Shown: piece after piece, positions 1-11,156 of the stretch
Numbering within the stretch: the stretch's first letter is position 1
Layout of the letters: each line of letters opens with the position of its first letter
Assembly: GCF_001949145.1 (NCBI RefSeq)
Contig: NW_019091514.1
Location: 625,776 to 686,593 of the forward strand
From: Acanthaster planci
Taxonomy: Eukaryota > Echinodermata > Asteroidea > Valvatida > Acanthasteridae
Length of the DNA stretch: 60,818 bases
Direction: 5' to 3'
The notes under the pieces: model-generated
What the model saw: only the letters and a program-made list of their open reading frames with translations
The model's database searches: none
Told to the model about the DNA's origin: nothing
Made by a program: the position numbers and the translations under genes

Positions 1-165
1 TTCATCTTTTGACTGGACTTGAAAAAGGACTTGAGACTGGACTTGTGAAAGGACTTGATGGACTCTGTTACAGCACTGCTCAGAGGAAATCGCATGTCCT
101 CTTAGCGCATGATGTGAGGCGGAGTCCTCAGTCGATCTTTATACCTGAATTGCTCTATTTTGCAG

Positions 166-2799
166 GATTTGATAGCTTGGATTAGATCCAAGTCTCATAG
201 TGCCGCCTATGGATCCCCTATGGCTCCCCCCGTAGTACAACAAGTCATAGCCAGTATGCGAACCATCATGGGAGAAGATGGCACAAGCATTGGTAAGATT
301 CTAAACACCCCATCTTTTTTTCAGTGGGAAATTTTTGTAAACTGGACTCTCAATGTTAGATACGATGGAACAGGAAGTCATTTGCCACCCAACATTTTAT
401 ACTTAGAATATCTGATGCATATTCACATTTTTGTGAACAATTTACTGATTTTAGATTCTTCAAGTTGGATTATGATGTTTTTTGCACATTCAGTGTGGTC
501 AAGATATTGAACGTACATGTAGCAGGTAGTTTGTACAACCTTGAGTCTGTCAGGAACGTCAAGGTTCTGCACATTGGAAATGTCTCTTATGAAATGTTGG
601 CAGATGTTTACACAAGGCATGGCAAGACAGATTTAGTTTCCCAAACTTGACATTTGCATCATCTTTCTATGATTTCAACGGTATTCCAAGTGACAATAAA
701 ACTTGTTTGACGCAGATAGTCAATATTTCACAAAGGTGTTGTAAAAGTTTGAAACCTGTTTCTGAAATCAAACCTTTACCTAAATTTGAGTTAATATTAT
801 GAACAGTACTGTCAAGTGCATAGTAAATTTCATATCTGTTTTAAAACATGTTATTTATTACAACCACTTGTTTTGAAATCTTCAGTCCCATGTTCTGGAG
901 CACAAACAAAGAACAGGGTTTTTTTGTTGTTTGTAGATGTTCTTGAGTACTTGTACAGTTTCAGTGTTGTCAATCTTTTGAGAGAATGTTTGTCGCTTTT
1001 TTTCTTCAAAGGATCGAATCGCATTAGTCGTCTGGCTTGGAATACCCAGTATTTTCGCCATCATCTGCGAGAGATGGGGTTCATATTTTATGGCAACCAG
1101 GACTCACCTGTCATTCCGATTGTGATTTGTGTGCCAGCCAAAGTACCGTGAGTAGATCTTATCAATGTGTGAAGTGTGATGCCTAGGGTTAGGTCTGGAA
1201 TGAGTGGACTTCAAAACCTAGTGGCTTTGTACAGCATGAGAAGGAATCATTGCAGGCACTGTGTTGCCTACTCATGAGTGTTTGGCTGTGCTCAAGACTT
1301 AGGGCTGTGGCTGTTGATAACACAGCTGCTTATGGAAGCCACTAGCTAGCGGCTGTAACCACTTCCCATGAGCATGTGTATGACTCTCAGATTTTGCCAC
1401 TGGATATTGTAAAAGAAACCTGTGTTGCAAACACTTGATTTTTCAGCCTCAAATTAAAGCCTGTAAATCTGGTCTACAGTAAAAATGCTTCCGAAATAAA
1501 AATGAAGTAAAATTTGACTAATTCTTAGTCACAGAGAATGGAAATGATTAAATTTGATGATTGGATGTAGTTTTCAAGAGAACATTCCTTATGCCATATA
1601 CATGTAATGTAAAATGTAAACATGAATGTTGGAAACAGTTACTAATCAGCCATTCTAATTGTCTTATTTAATTTCAGCACATCAAAAAAATAGTAAATAG
1701 AACATTTTATGCTATATTAAGCAGTGCTGTGCAGTTGGGTCCTGATTTTTGTAAGAGAGGGTTTAATGTAAGAGTTGTGCTTTGATTAACAAGAGACCAG
1801 CAGCAAGCATCCTCAAAGTCTCTTAGCATATCTACTTCCTTGTTCTTTTTTCTTACAAGTTGTCCTTGACCCTTCTTCCCCTATCCGTTGACACAAATCA
1901 ATGGCAATTTGATTGCAAATGAGTGGATATTGTCATCAGCTAATGTGACCATCATCCATGCCTACATGGTTTGCTATACGAATCTCTTCTTGTTGCTTTT
2001 GTTTAGGGCATTCAGCCGAATGTGCCGTAAGCGTGGTCTTGGTATCGTTGTCTGCGTATTTCCTGCTACGCCACTGGTTGAGAGCAGGGCAAGAATCTGT
2101 CTATCAGCAAGCCACACCAAGGAAATGCTGGATAAGGTACCAGAGTTAAACCTCTCGTAAGAAAATCAGGGGGTAAAGTCTGCATGACGGGAAATGTGAA
2201 AGCCAGAAAGTTTTGGATTCTACCATTGGTTTTGCATTGCTTCATTTGTAGCTTCAATGTTATACACTGAGTGATGACAAGAGTAAGTCCCAGCCAGGTA
2301 CATGTATATTTTGGCTGTGGCTGTTGCCCTTGGGTCATTCATGTAAGAATCTTTATCCATAGATGACAACTCCCATTTGAGACATGGCCGAGGTCGCACA
2401 TTATCCAGCGTGTTTCCATACAGCTACGTTTGACCCGATTGCCAGAACCCTCAGGCTTACAGTCGTGTCCATCATAACAAAACAAATTCATTGTTTATTT
2501 AAATAGCCTTTGACTTGGCTTGAGACTAGATAACTTGTCTACAACTCGACTGCAACCCTTGTGCTTGGTGTTTTGTTTTGTTTTTTAATTTTTGCCACTT
2601 CCATAAGCGGAAGAACTATTTCGTCTTAAGGGAGAGAAACGAGGAATATGCAAAACTGTAAATTTGAATTGCTCCTCTTTGTTTGTAGGCTCTGGAAATC
2701 ATAAGTGAGGTGGGTGACTTGTTGAGCTGTAAATTGTCCAAGCTGCCTAAACCCCCACCAAGGGAATGGACCGACCAACCTCCACTTGTGGAGGACTAG
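166..2799 (+). CDS. SPTLC2: Serine palmitoyltransferase subunit 2 (SPTLC2/3-like), 3' part of gene
   Basis: Four exons, 166-292, 1012-1147, 2007-2136 and 2689-2799 (TAG), join in frame (phases 1, 2, 0) with GT-AG introns and give the last 167 residues. They encode the C-terminal part of the PLP-dependent alpha-oxoamine synthase fold. Recognisable stretches are [57 protein letters not shown] and SHTKEMLD, all close to animal SPTLC2/3. The product pairs with SPTLC1 in the ER membrane and condenses L-serine with palmitoyl-CoA to 3-ketodihydrosphingosine. The exon with the Schiff-base lysine lies upstream, outside the window, so catalytic competence cannot be judged here. The C-terminal tail ([19 protein letters not shown]) does not resemble the vertebrate tail. 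The symbol is by homology; SPTLC2 and SPTLC3 cannot be separated from this part. The introns (293-1011, 1148-2006, 2137-2688) hold nothing I recognise. Confidence 0.9.
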
Positions 2800-4357
2800 A
2801 ATCCCTTCTGATGTATGCACATGGAGTCCATCCAGCCGGAATCTTGGTGTTCGTAGATACTCCAGCCTGAAGTAGTGTCTTTTGTTTGGTTTTCTTGGTC
2901 GTAGCAGCATATCCATATCTGTAGAAATTTGGCTTTTTCTCTTGCCATTCTGAAATAAAATGGCTCATTAGCCATAGTTCCTGTCAATGAGGCTATCACG
3001 TCATGGACTTCTACAAGGATGGAGCCCTGAACCCCTCAGTACAGAACCTTGAGTTGTGAAGATGGCTCAAATGGGTTGTCAACTATTAGCAAATGAACAT
3101 GTAATAACAGCCACATGCAGTGAGAATTTTTGAAGGCTGATTAAGACAGGAAGGTAATGACCTATCAAACTTGTGCCCGTAACTGAGAAGAACTTTCCAA
3201 TCGTTCAGTGCATGTGAACTGCTTGTGATGGTCGGCATCAAAGAAGTGATGTCGCTGAACATTTTCAATCAAGCTGCATGCACTGTGAGTGAATGCAGTT
3301 GGAACAACGATAGACATGTTGGCACACAAGGCCCTTGTCTTATGTGATAAAAACAACCTAGTTCTTCTGGTGCGGTATTGTCTTGCTGTCTCAGTGAAGT
3401 AATAGTATCTTCCATGATATTTGACTGCTACCTTAAAGGAAAATTGTCTTGTGGAGTAAAAATAAATTATACACATTTATAGACTAAAACTGAATGGGAA
3501 AATTGTCAAATGGAAATAACAATCCTTCTAATGACGAGTTTGAAAAACTGTTTTTGATTCAACAACTGTGAATCCAGAAAGGTCTTCTGAACTCTGAAGT
3601 TGAATTTGTTTAAGAGCCTGATCACAGATTTTTTTTTTCAGCAGTAAAGTGAATGCTACTCTCTTGAGTTAACTTTGAATATTTAATAAGGTAATAAATA
3701 TGCGTTTGGCCAGTTATAAACAAGCTTGTTTCAGATCGGCTTGGCCGTCAAAGCTGTGAAAATGACCCTCGTCTTTGGTTGGGGTCATTATCAGCTTTTA
3801 TCAGTAAAAGTAGATGATATGCATCAGGGCCATTCATATGTATATGTTTTCATACAGTTCAGCAAAAACTCTGAAAGTTTTGTATGTAAACTTCTCTACT
3901 TTTCCACTTTGTGTGTTTGTTTCCCCTCTTCTGTACACAGTGTACATTAAGATGATTTAAATGACATGAAAAGGCCGTTACTACCATCGGTAATCTAGGA
4001 GATTGTTCAAGAAAAACAAAACCTAGTATAAAAATTATCAACATCTGAAATTCTTTTTTCCTAATATTAGCAAACACAACACTGTACATGGATATGCCAC
4101 CGAATATAACCTGACAGTTGTAAATTTAAAAAAAGACTGACTTTGATAATTTCGATAATTTTCATTTACTGAAAATGGTTCACTTGGGAGACGTTCCCAT
4201 AGGAACGCGCACAAAATTTTTTCAAACTCTACCATCCCATAATTCAATATTCCCTAATCCGATCTTAACCAAACTTTGCACGTTTTCCTTTCAGACCCTA
4301 ATCTATCATCTCTCAAAATGTGGACGGTAAAAATTTTTCTCCTTTTGGTAGTTGGAG

Positions 4358-4406
4358 CATTAGGGAGACATTGAAATGTTCCCTAATGACCGATGTCTCC
4401 CTAATG
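4358..4406. repeat. Inverted repeat / hairpin with CATTAGGGAGACAT arms
   Basis: The 14-base arm CATTAGGGAGACAT at 4358-4371 is followed by its perfect reverse complement ATGTCTCCCTAATG at 4393-4406. The spacer holds a third partial copy of the same word (TTCCCTAATG). It is surrounded by further CTCCC/GGGAG words from about 4188 to 4436. It may be the remnant of an interspersed repeat, or an RNA hairpin if the SPTLC2 3' UTR extends this far. Confidence 0.7.
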
Positions 4407-6693
4407 TTGAAAAGTGTAACACAAAATGTCTCCCAAGTATTTGGAAATATTTACTTTCAACTATGACAGACATCAAACAGGTTGGTTGCACTTATGCTTT
4501 ACAACTTTTGAGGCTTGGTCAAGAAGTTTAAATACTAGATGCTTTTTGTTAATTGTCTTACATAACAATGATATTCAAAAGTGGTTTTAAACATGATAAT
4601 TCTCTTGCCCAAAGTATTCTGGGCCTTGAAATGCACCCACATTTGGTGGAACCCTTAAGCTTCTTTGATTAAATAAATACATTTTGAAATTGTGATGTTA
4701 CCCAAAGATGCCAGTGCATTGTAGTGTATATGTATTTAGTTGTTCAGGGGCCACTTTTGTTGCTGGGTGGTGGTTTATCAACCATTCAGCACTGGTCATA
4801 TGACAGGATATTGACCAATAGGAATGGCTATTTAACTGTCTCAGGTTTTTATGAATAGACAGTAGGATGTACATGTAGACTAACTTTATTGTGTTCTTGT
4901 CCTGCTTCAAAGGATATAGATGTACATTGACTGTATATTTTATGTCTTCGGTATTTTTTTCTGCTTTTTAAAGTAAAGGACCGCTTGACGTTCAAGAAAA
5001 TTAGCCGTCACTTTTTTTTTTAAGTTTGCAACTTCACTGATAGAAAAATTTTAAGTTTGATTAACACTGAGGCTGGTTGTTATTTATTATATGATAAAAG
5101 AAAGGGCTGGATTCAGATCCTTTGGCTACGTGTAATGTGCCAGTCTCACAGAAAAAACTTACTCCTGCCCCTCACGTTGATTGGAACACCCTCGTGCTGC
5201 TCTAAGCATTGGATGCAATTATGTGTTACTATCATCTATGATGAAAACGCCTGAAGTATCACTGTCACACAGTTTCTGAATTGGAAAACATTTATTGATT
5301 CATCAGAAAGGAGGAAAGAAAAGGTTTGATTCCCTATTTTCTGTAAGAGGGCTCAGTGGTCATTGGAACACTTAATCTTGTATTCCTGTTGTCAATTCTG
5401 CATAACAAGCACAGACTGTGTTCTACTTATCGCACTGCCTGAATTATAAGACAGCACAGAAATGAACTTGGGGCTTGAGGAAGTACAGTGAGCAAGAAGT
5501 TCCAATGTGTTGTCACGATGCAGTAGCTGGTAATGGAAGCTGTTTTCCTTGTCAGGTTATGTGAGTAATAGACACACAGTACATGTATATCTATTTCATC
5601 ATTGATGTATACAATTGTTATGTACCGGTACATGTGACCTGCTCTGTAAAAATGAGTCAGAAGGCACTGGAGCCACTTTTGAGTTTTACATTATATTAGA
5701 TGGAGGAAACTGAGCGCTTTGTTTTTGATGTGTCACTCAGTTTGGTGTGATGAAAATGGACATTGTTTTAGATTTTAAAGCGTTGAGGATTCCTACTGTT
5801 TAAAATGCTGAACAAGATTCTTTCAAAGGCCTTTAACTCAAAAGTGGCACTGGCGATATGTAACTCACTTTTGCAGAGCTTGTCACGTATTTGATGGCTT
5901 GGACAAAGCCGTGCACCGAGTAGCAATGTTTGGAATCCCAAATTAAAAATTTAGCGTTCACTAAATACAAGTAGTGGACAAAAAACAACAAATGTAATTT
6001 GAGGTAAAGATGAAGTTACCTGACGTCTTGCTTGCTGGACTCTGGTCATGATGCTCCAGTGAATTATAGTCATTGATTCCGGAACCAGACTACCTTGAGG
6101 CTGGCACGTATTACATAACCAATGGACCTTGACTGTAATATACTTCCAATTTTACTGTACATACTAATATTATAACACTTATATATTCATTAACTTTGTA
6201 GTATTATAGGACAGTGAAATGTTCAAGAGAACGTTGATGTAAGCATTCCGTGTTTGTTGAGACCATTGCCCAGCTTGAATGCTCAAAAGACAAGTCCTCA
6301 ATGGGTTTTGCTTGACTTGGCATAACCTGCAGGCCTTTCAATATGTTAATGAACTCAAGAACAAGTAACTTAGTGTAAATTTAATAGCTCTATGTTCACA
6401 GATTTTGGAAATGCTTTAACTCGTTACAGTCCCTTTGATTTCTACAACCTAAAAGTATCACGTAATTAGTCAAGTAATTATTGAAAATGTGCCTCCAATA
6501 TCTACCTTCCCGATGTTGGCTGCTGTATTACAGCTGAAATACATATTCATTTTGTTTGTGTTCTTTCAATTAGTCATTTCAAAGATAGATTTGCGCTGGG
6601 GAGATGTAAATTAATTTTGGACTTTTGCCCTGCCTGACGTGTATTTTAACACTTTGTACTCAGAGCATGCCCCTGAAGGCTTGTGAAAAAACT

Positions 6694-6745
6694 ACAAGCT
6701 TAATCGGGTGGGACTCGAACCCACGACCTCCTGCTTAGTAGTCTT
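6694..6745 (-). repeat. tRNA-derived SINE fragment (T-arm / B box)
   Basis: On the minus strand this reads a perfect tRNA T-arm: stem GTGGG, loop TTCGAGT, stem CCCAC, with the Pol III B-box word GGTTCGAGTCCC. It is preceded by a variable-loop-like AGGTC and half of an anticodon arm. The 5' half, with the D-arm and A box, is missing, and the anticodon stem has no partner. This is therefore a truncated tRNA-derived repeat and not a functional tRNA gene. Confidence 0.6.
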
Positions 6746-7887
6746 TTGATTAGGTTTTTAAAATGACAAAATAAATATTCAGCTCTTAAGTTGCAGAGGT
6801 AATATTTTGGCCATGTTCTGTGGTGGCAGTTTCCTCCACGCTCTGCTGAAATTCATATTCACCAGCTTTGAACAGATGTTTGTTCAGATAAGTAACCAGG
6901 TAAAAAAAGCACATTCCTCCATGTGCTATTAATGCAGCTAGAGGCTTTGCATGCTGAATAGCACGCAAGTAGGCAAATAAATCGGAGAGACCCTATGCAT
7001 AACTTTCTTAAGTAGAGCAAAGTAGTTCTGCGTGGAACCAGACGTGCTACCCAGTACCTGTGAACACTTCTACCAGAAGAAGTTTGACATTTGTGAAAAC
7101 AAGATGCTTTCTGGAGTATGTTATGCATGGTGGATCTGAAACTCGTCAGTCTTGTAAAGCCTTATGAATCAGTTGCCACTATGCAGTTGATCAAAAAGCG
7201 GGAGTTTTTAGTGATGCTACAAAACAGCAGAACATAGTTCATGACTTCCAAAAATTGTTTGTGAAGAGTGAAGCATCATGGGTAGTGAGGCATCATGGGT
7301 AATGAAGCTTTGTTGGGCTGAACATCTGTGTGCCCACCTCAGAGAATCTTACTTTGGAATCATAACATGCAAAAGTGTACAATTGTTGTGTTGTAGGTGA
7401 CGTCTCATGACAAAATTTGTAGGTTATTTTATTAAGTTTGTCTGCAGTGACACAGATATTTATGCATTATTGAATTTCATTGTGTAAGGGTATTGTTCAA
7501 AGAAAATTTGTTGGTGTGTGGTTTAGATTTTCTGAGTGACTTGCCAGTATGTTTTAAACTGAAGTTACAGAGGTGTGTGTGTCTGCGTGCTTACGGATTC
7601 CGATGCATGCTTGTAATGCAGGTATTGTTATTTCTGTTATGTCTTCTCTGTGATAGGTGTTAGAGATCATTTATGATCATCAACACAATGGAAAGAATTT
7701 CCAGTATGGTTGACTGGCCAAATCTTGACTTCTTGCCCAGGATGTAATGCTGGTTTTCCCAAGAACTGGACAAAGTGGATTAACCCAACTCAAATGATAC
7801 ATCTAATGTATTTAAAGGTGTTTCAGTCGTGCTTGCTATGTGACTGGTAACATTTAGGTAATATCACACAGGAACTTTGTCCACAAG

Positions 7888-8063
7888 AATGCGGGGCTTT
7901 TACAATAGCGTGCCTCCAAGAGTTTGCAATGCGTTGGCCAATGACAATGCACGACATCTTTCGACCCAGTGAGCGTTTGGAAAAGGTTGACATATTTCGC
8001 GCATTGTGATTGGCCAACGCATTGCAAACTCTTGGAGGAGAGCTTTTGTGAATCCCTCGTATT
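7888..8063. mobile_element. Foldback MITE, copy 1
   Basis: A 176-bp near-palindrome. The arm CCTCCAAGAGTTTGCAATGC, continuing GTTGGCCAAT, has its reverse complement on the right. The outer ends are AATGCGGGG on the left and CCCTCGTATT on the right, similar to copies 2 and 3 in this window. It has no coding capacity, so it is a non-autonomous foldback element. Its position beyond the SPTLC2-like coding region means it may be transcribed in that gene's 3' UTR. Confidence 0.75.
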
Positions 8064-10106
8064 GGACTTCCAGCTGGTAATGTTATACTTCCATATGAAA
8101 TAGGTCGTATTACTTACAGGAAAAAAGGAAATATTCCATGCTTTAAAATGTGTTATACATTGCTTTGTTCTTCAATAACTACAACCAGTCTGCAATGTTA
8201 TTAGAAACTGGAAAGCATGTATCTGTTAGATGCGGTGTTTCTTATATAATTTATTGTATTTTCTCTTTGTAGAATTATACATGTTCCTTCACTGTTGATT
8301 TATTTGTTGTAAGGCCTCATGCCATTGTGTTTCCTGTTTATTCTCCAAATTGTCTCAAAAATGTTTTTCCAATTCGTTACAAAAAATCAAAGATGTCAAA
8401 ATTAAGATGGAAACAAATGAGTTTTTATTAATGTACAGTTTCCAGATATGACTACTGAGTTGGACAAGTAATCACCTGAAGGCCCTGCAATTTTTGCTCG
8501 TTTTCAATTTGCTATATTACACTATAGCAATATTGTACTCCCAACAATTGAGACAAATGATTGTGAAAGGCTTTGTATTTTGTTTATATGTCCTATTTGG
8601 CTACAACCGTTGGTGGCCAATGTTGACCACTTACTTGGAAAAAAAAAGTTACTGACATGCTCACCTACTTCTTTTTTAAGAGTACAAAAACATATGCCAA
8701 GATCAGTTGTTGAAGTATACTCTAAGGTGATGATTAGACTAGGAGATGCAATGGAGTTGGAATGACAGTAACTGTTGTGTTTTTCTGTATGATTGAAGCC
8801 AAGAGCAGAGTCTGATATCTTGGACATCGGTGCTGAACCTGTGTCAGTTAGTTCTGCTTTTAGACGGCACTTGAATCTCATTTTCATACAATAATTTATT
8901 GATTATGTTACTTTTGGGGGGGGGTTAAAATCCCCCCTCCCCCATTTTCCAAATTAATGGCATTGTGCATGTCTTATAGTGACATGCATGAATTATCGTT
9001 CAACCTATTGGGACCAAATCAAGGTGTAAATCTGTCACTGCTGTCAAGCCAGGCACTAAGAAAGGGTAGTATTAGTGTTCATTCTAATTTGGGAAGTCAA
9101 TATTGTGTAAAACCTTCATTTGCCTCGCAAGAGGACCCACATCCATTTTTTGTTCTCACCTGATTGTGTTGTACCCATCCTTACTCCTAGCTTAGTTTTC
9201 ATTGACGTTGAAAAGTATGCTTATAAAATTAATTTATTTCAGTTGAAGGATTGTGGAACAAAAACTTATGCTGTTTAGCATAAAGTAACTCTCACTTCAA
9301 CAAAAACCCACGTGACTAACCTAAATATTCTATTTAGCTTTGTTTTAAGACAATCCAACTGAATATTCATTAAGATTGTCAGGAATGCCAAAAGTTCCAT
9401 TCCAATCTTCAACACAGTCTTTGCTCGAAGGAAGCGTACTTGAGCTGGTCTCAACATAACATTGATGTGTATTCCATTGTGCAATTTCCAAATTTCTTTT
9501 CCTTGATATTACATGAATGGGAAAAAATGAATTAAATCAATATATTCCTGGAAGGTCAGTATGGAATTTGCCTATTTTAACTGATGGAATGATAACATTA
9601 GTTTGTAATTGTATTAAGAACTATAAATTGAACATTTGATGCGTAAAATGTATAGAAATTGTACACATGAGACAGAAAGTTTGCAAATCTGTACTTGCCT
9701 ATTCTTTTCCATGACACCATTTTTGGAATAAACATTGCTGGACTCTGTAATATACGAAGAAATTGGCCATTGAAGAAATAAGCCAGATATTGGAAAAAGT
9801 TTTACTTTCATTCAAAAAGTTGATGTATCAAGGAGAGTTGGAATTGTTTGTTACTAAGCTCAAGTCAGTTCACAAATTAATTCACAAATCAGGTCAGACC
9901 TAAAGAGATGAACAGTGACAAAGGAATGGTGGCATGAACAATGTACATGTATGTCACAGTTCATTTGTAGAAAAGCTTGTGAGTTGACCTAGGACTGAAT
10001 GACTTGTGACTGACTTGTGACTGACGCGATTTCAACTATTTGAAGAGGTACGGCTTTCCACCATTTCCTTAAACACTTGTACAGTCCCATTATTTTAAAT
10101 TAATAT

Positions 10107-10281
10107 ACAGTCAAGAACACTGTTGTAACAAATACTGTTGTAAAGAGCAAATTCTAAAGAGCCCAAGTTTTTCTAATTTTTGTGTTTTCTTTGTGCTTTC
10201 CACTCCTTTTATAACAAAGTCTTGGTTATAAAAAAGTGATTTGCCTGGTCCCTGTTACTTTGTTATCATGAATTGACTGTG
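10107..10281. mobile_element. Degenerate MITE with ACAGTCAA termini
   Basis: The left end ACAGTCAA and the right end TTGACTGT are inverted, and further inside both arms carry TAACAAA/TTTGTTA words. The length is about 175 bp. CAGT...ACTG ends beside a TA on the left would fit a Tc1/mariner-type non-autonomous element, but the right TA is not intact. This is a weak call from one copy. Confidence 0.4.
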
Positions 10282-10849
10282 TATATTGAACAGCAACATC
10301 TTGTTAAATTTCACTCTTTAATTCTATTTAATTTAAAATGATGTATGTGTTATCAGTATTTGTATTAATTCAAATGTGGATTTTTTTGTATTTTATGTAT
10401 TTGGGTATACTCTGTTACGGTGAACTATCCAGTGAAATTCAATAAAACTTGCAAACTAAATCTCTTTCCTGTGATATGCTCGTTGTTTTCGTACTTTGTT
10501 TTTCCATTTGATCAAGTGGAACTGCATGATATTTAGAAATGTTGTCTTTTTGAACAGTTAATTTTGTTTGCTAGTGGTTTCTTGATTTTAATTGTTTTGA
10601 CCAGTAAGCCACAAAAGGACAATCAAAGTTTTAAGTGACATTTCTGGAATTCATGATTCAGAAGATGATTTCTCAAGGAATTTCAGATATATTTGTATCC
10701 ATCATTTGACACTAAATAAAAAATGTGTTTGATTTAATCATGTTTTATTCCTCCATGGTTTAATAGCGATTTTGGATGGGGGTTAATTTTGTATGACACA
10801 GTGGATTAGGAAATATTTTAGATCGTGCAATGAATGAAATGATTGGACC

Positions 10850-11156
10850 GCTCTTCTACGCGCATACCCAATGAACTTGGCTCTTCCATTTTATTAATGA
10901 CGAGCACGCAAGGGCAGTGCCGGCCGACCTTTGACCCTGGTGGCGCACAGCCCTTTTGCATTACGTCATGCTTTTCAGAGATTTGCGAAATCTTCAGCCA
11001 TATTGAGGAGTGAACGTGCCAAACGGTAGAGAACAAACCTTTATTGTAACGGAATTTTATAACTCGCAGAGTGCTTTTAAGTGAAACAAATTAACTGTCA
11101 TTTTCGCAGGATTCTGAGGTTTTTTGTTTGCTGGGACATAGGTAGGTGCATCCGAA
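10850..11156 (+). promoter_or_regulatory. Reticulon promoter and 5' UTR region
   Basis: CpG-richer sequence lies just upstream of the reticulon start. A near-consensus DR1 nuclear-receptor element is at 10925-10937 (minus strand GGGTCAAAGGTCG), and a CRE/AP-1-like TTACGTCA is at 10961-10968. A possible 3' splice site (TTTTCGCAG) at about 11101-11109 suggests that a non-coding first exon may be spliced to the exon carrying the start codon. No clear TATA box is seen. The sites are motif matches only. Confidence 0.45.

Larger units (their letters stand above)
2800..10460 (+). other. Probable long 3' UTR of the SPTLC2-like gene plus intergenic DNA
   Basis: I see no coding exon in this AT-rich stretch of about 7.7 kb. 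Several AATAAA words occur (for example near 2952, 3458 and 4670). The most convincing poly(A) signal is AATAAA at 10441-10446, followed within 40 bases by a TG/T-rich stretch. SPTLC2 transcripts in vertebrates have long 3' UTRs, so a UTR reaching this site is possible but not shown. The stretch also holds a hairpin at 4358-4406, a tRNA-like SINE fragment near 6700, a foldback element at 7888-8063 and a degenerate MITE at 10107-10281. Confidence 0.4.

Noticed and set aside
6694-6745. tRNA gene on the minus strand
   Set aside because: Only the T-arm and part of the anticodon arm are present. The 5' half and A box are missing.
7823-8017. Minus-strand open frame over the foldback element
   Set aside because: It is translation of a palindromic MITE, not conserved in copies 2 and 3.
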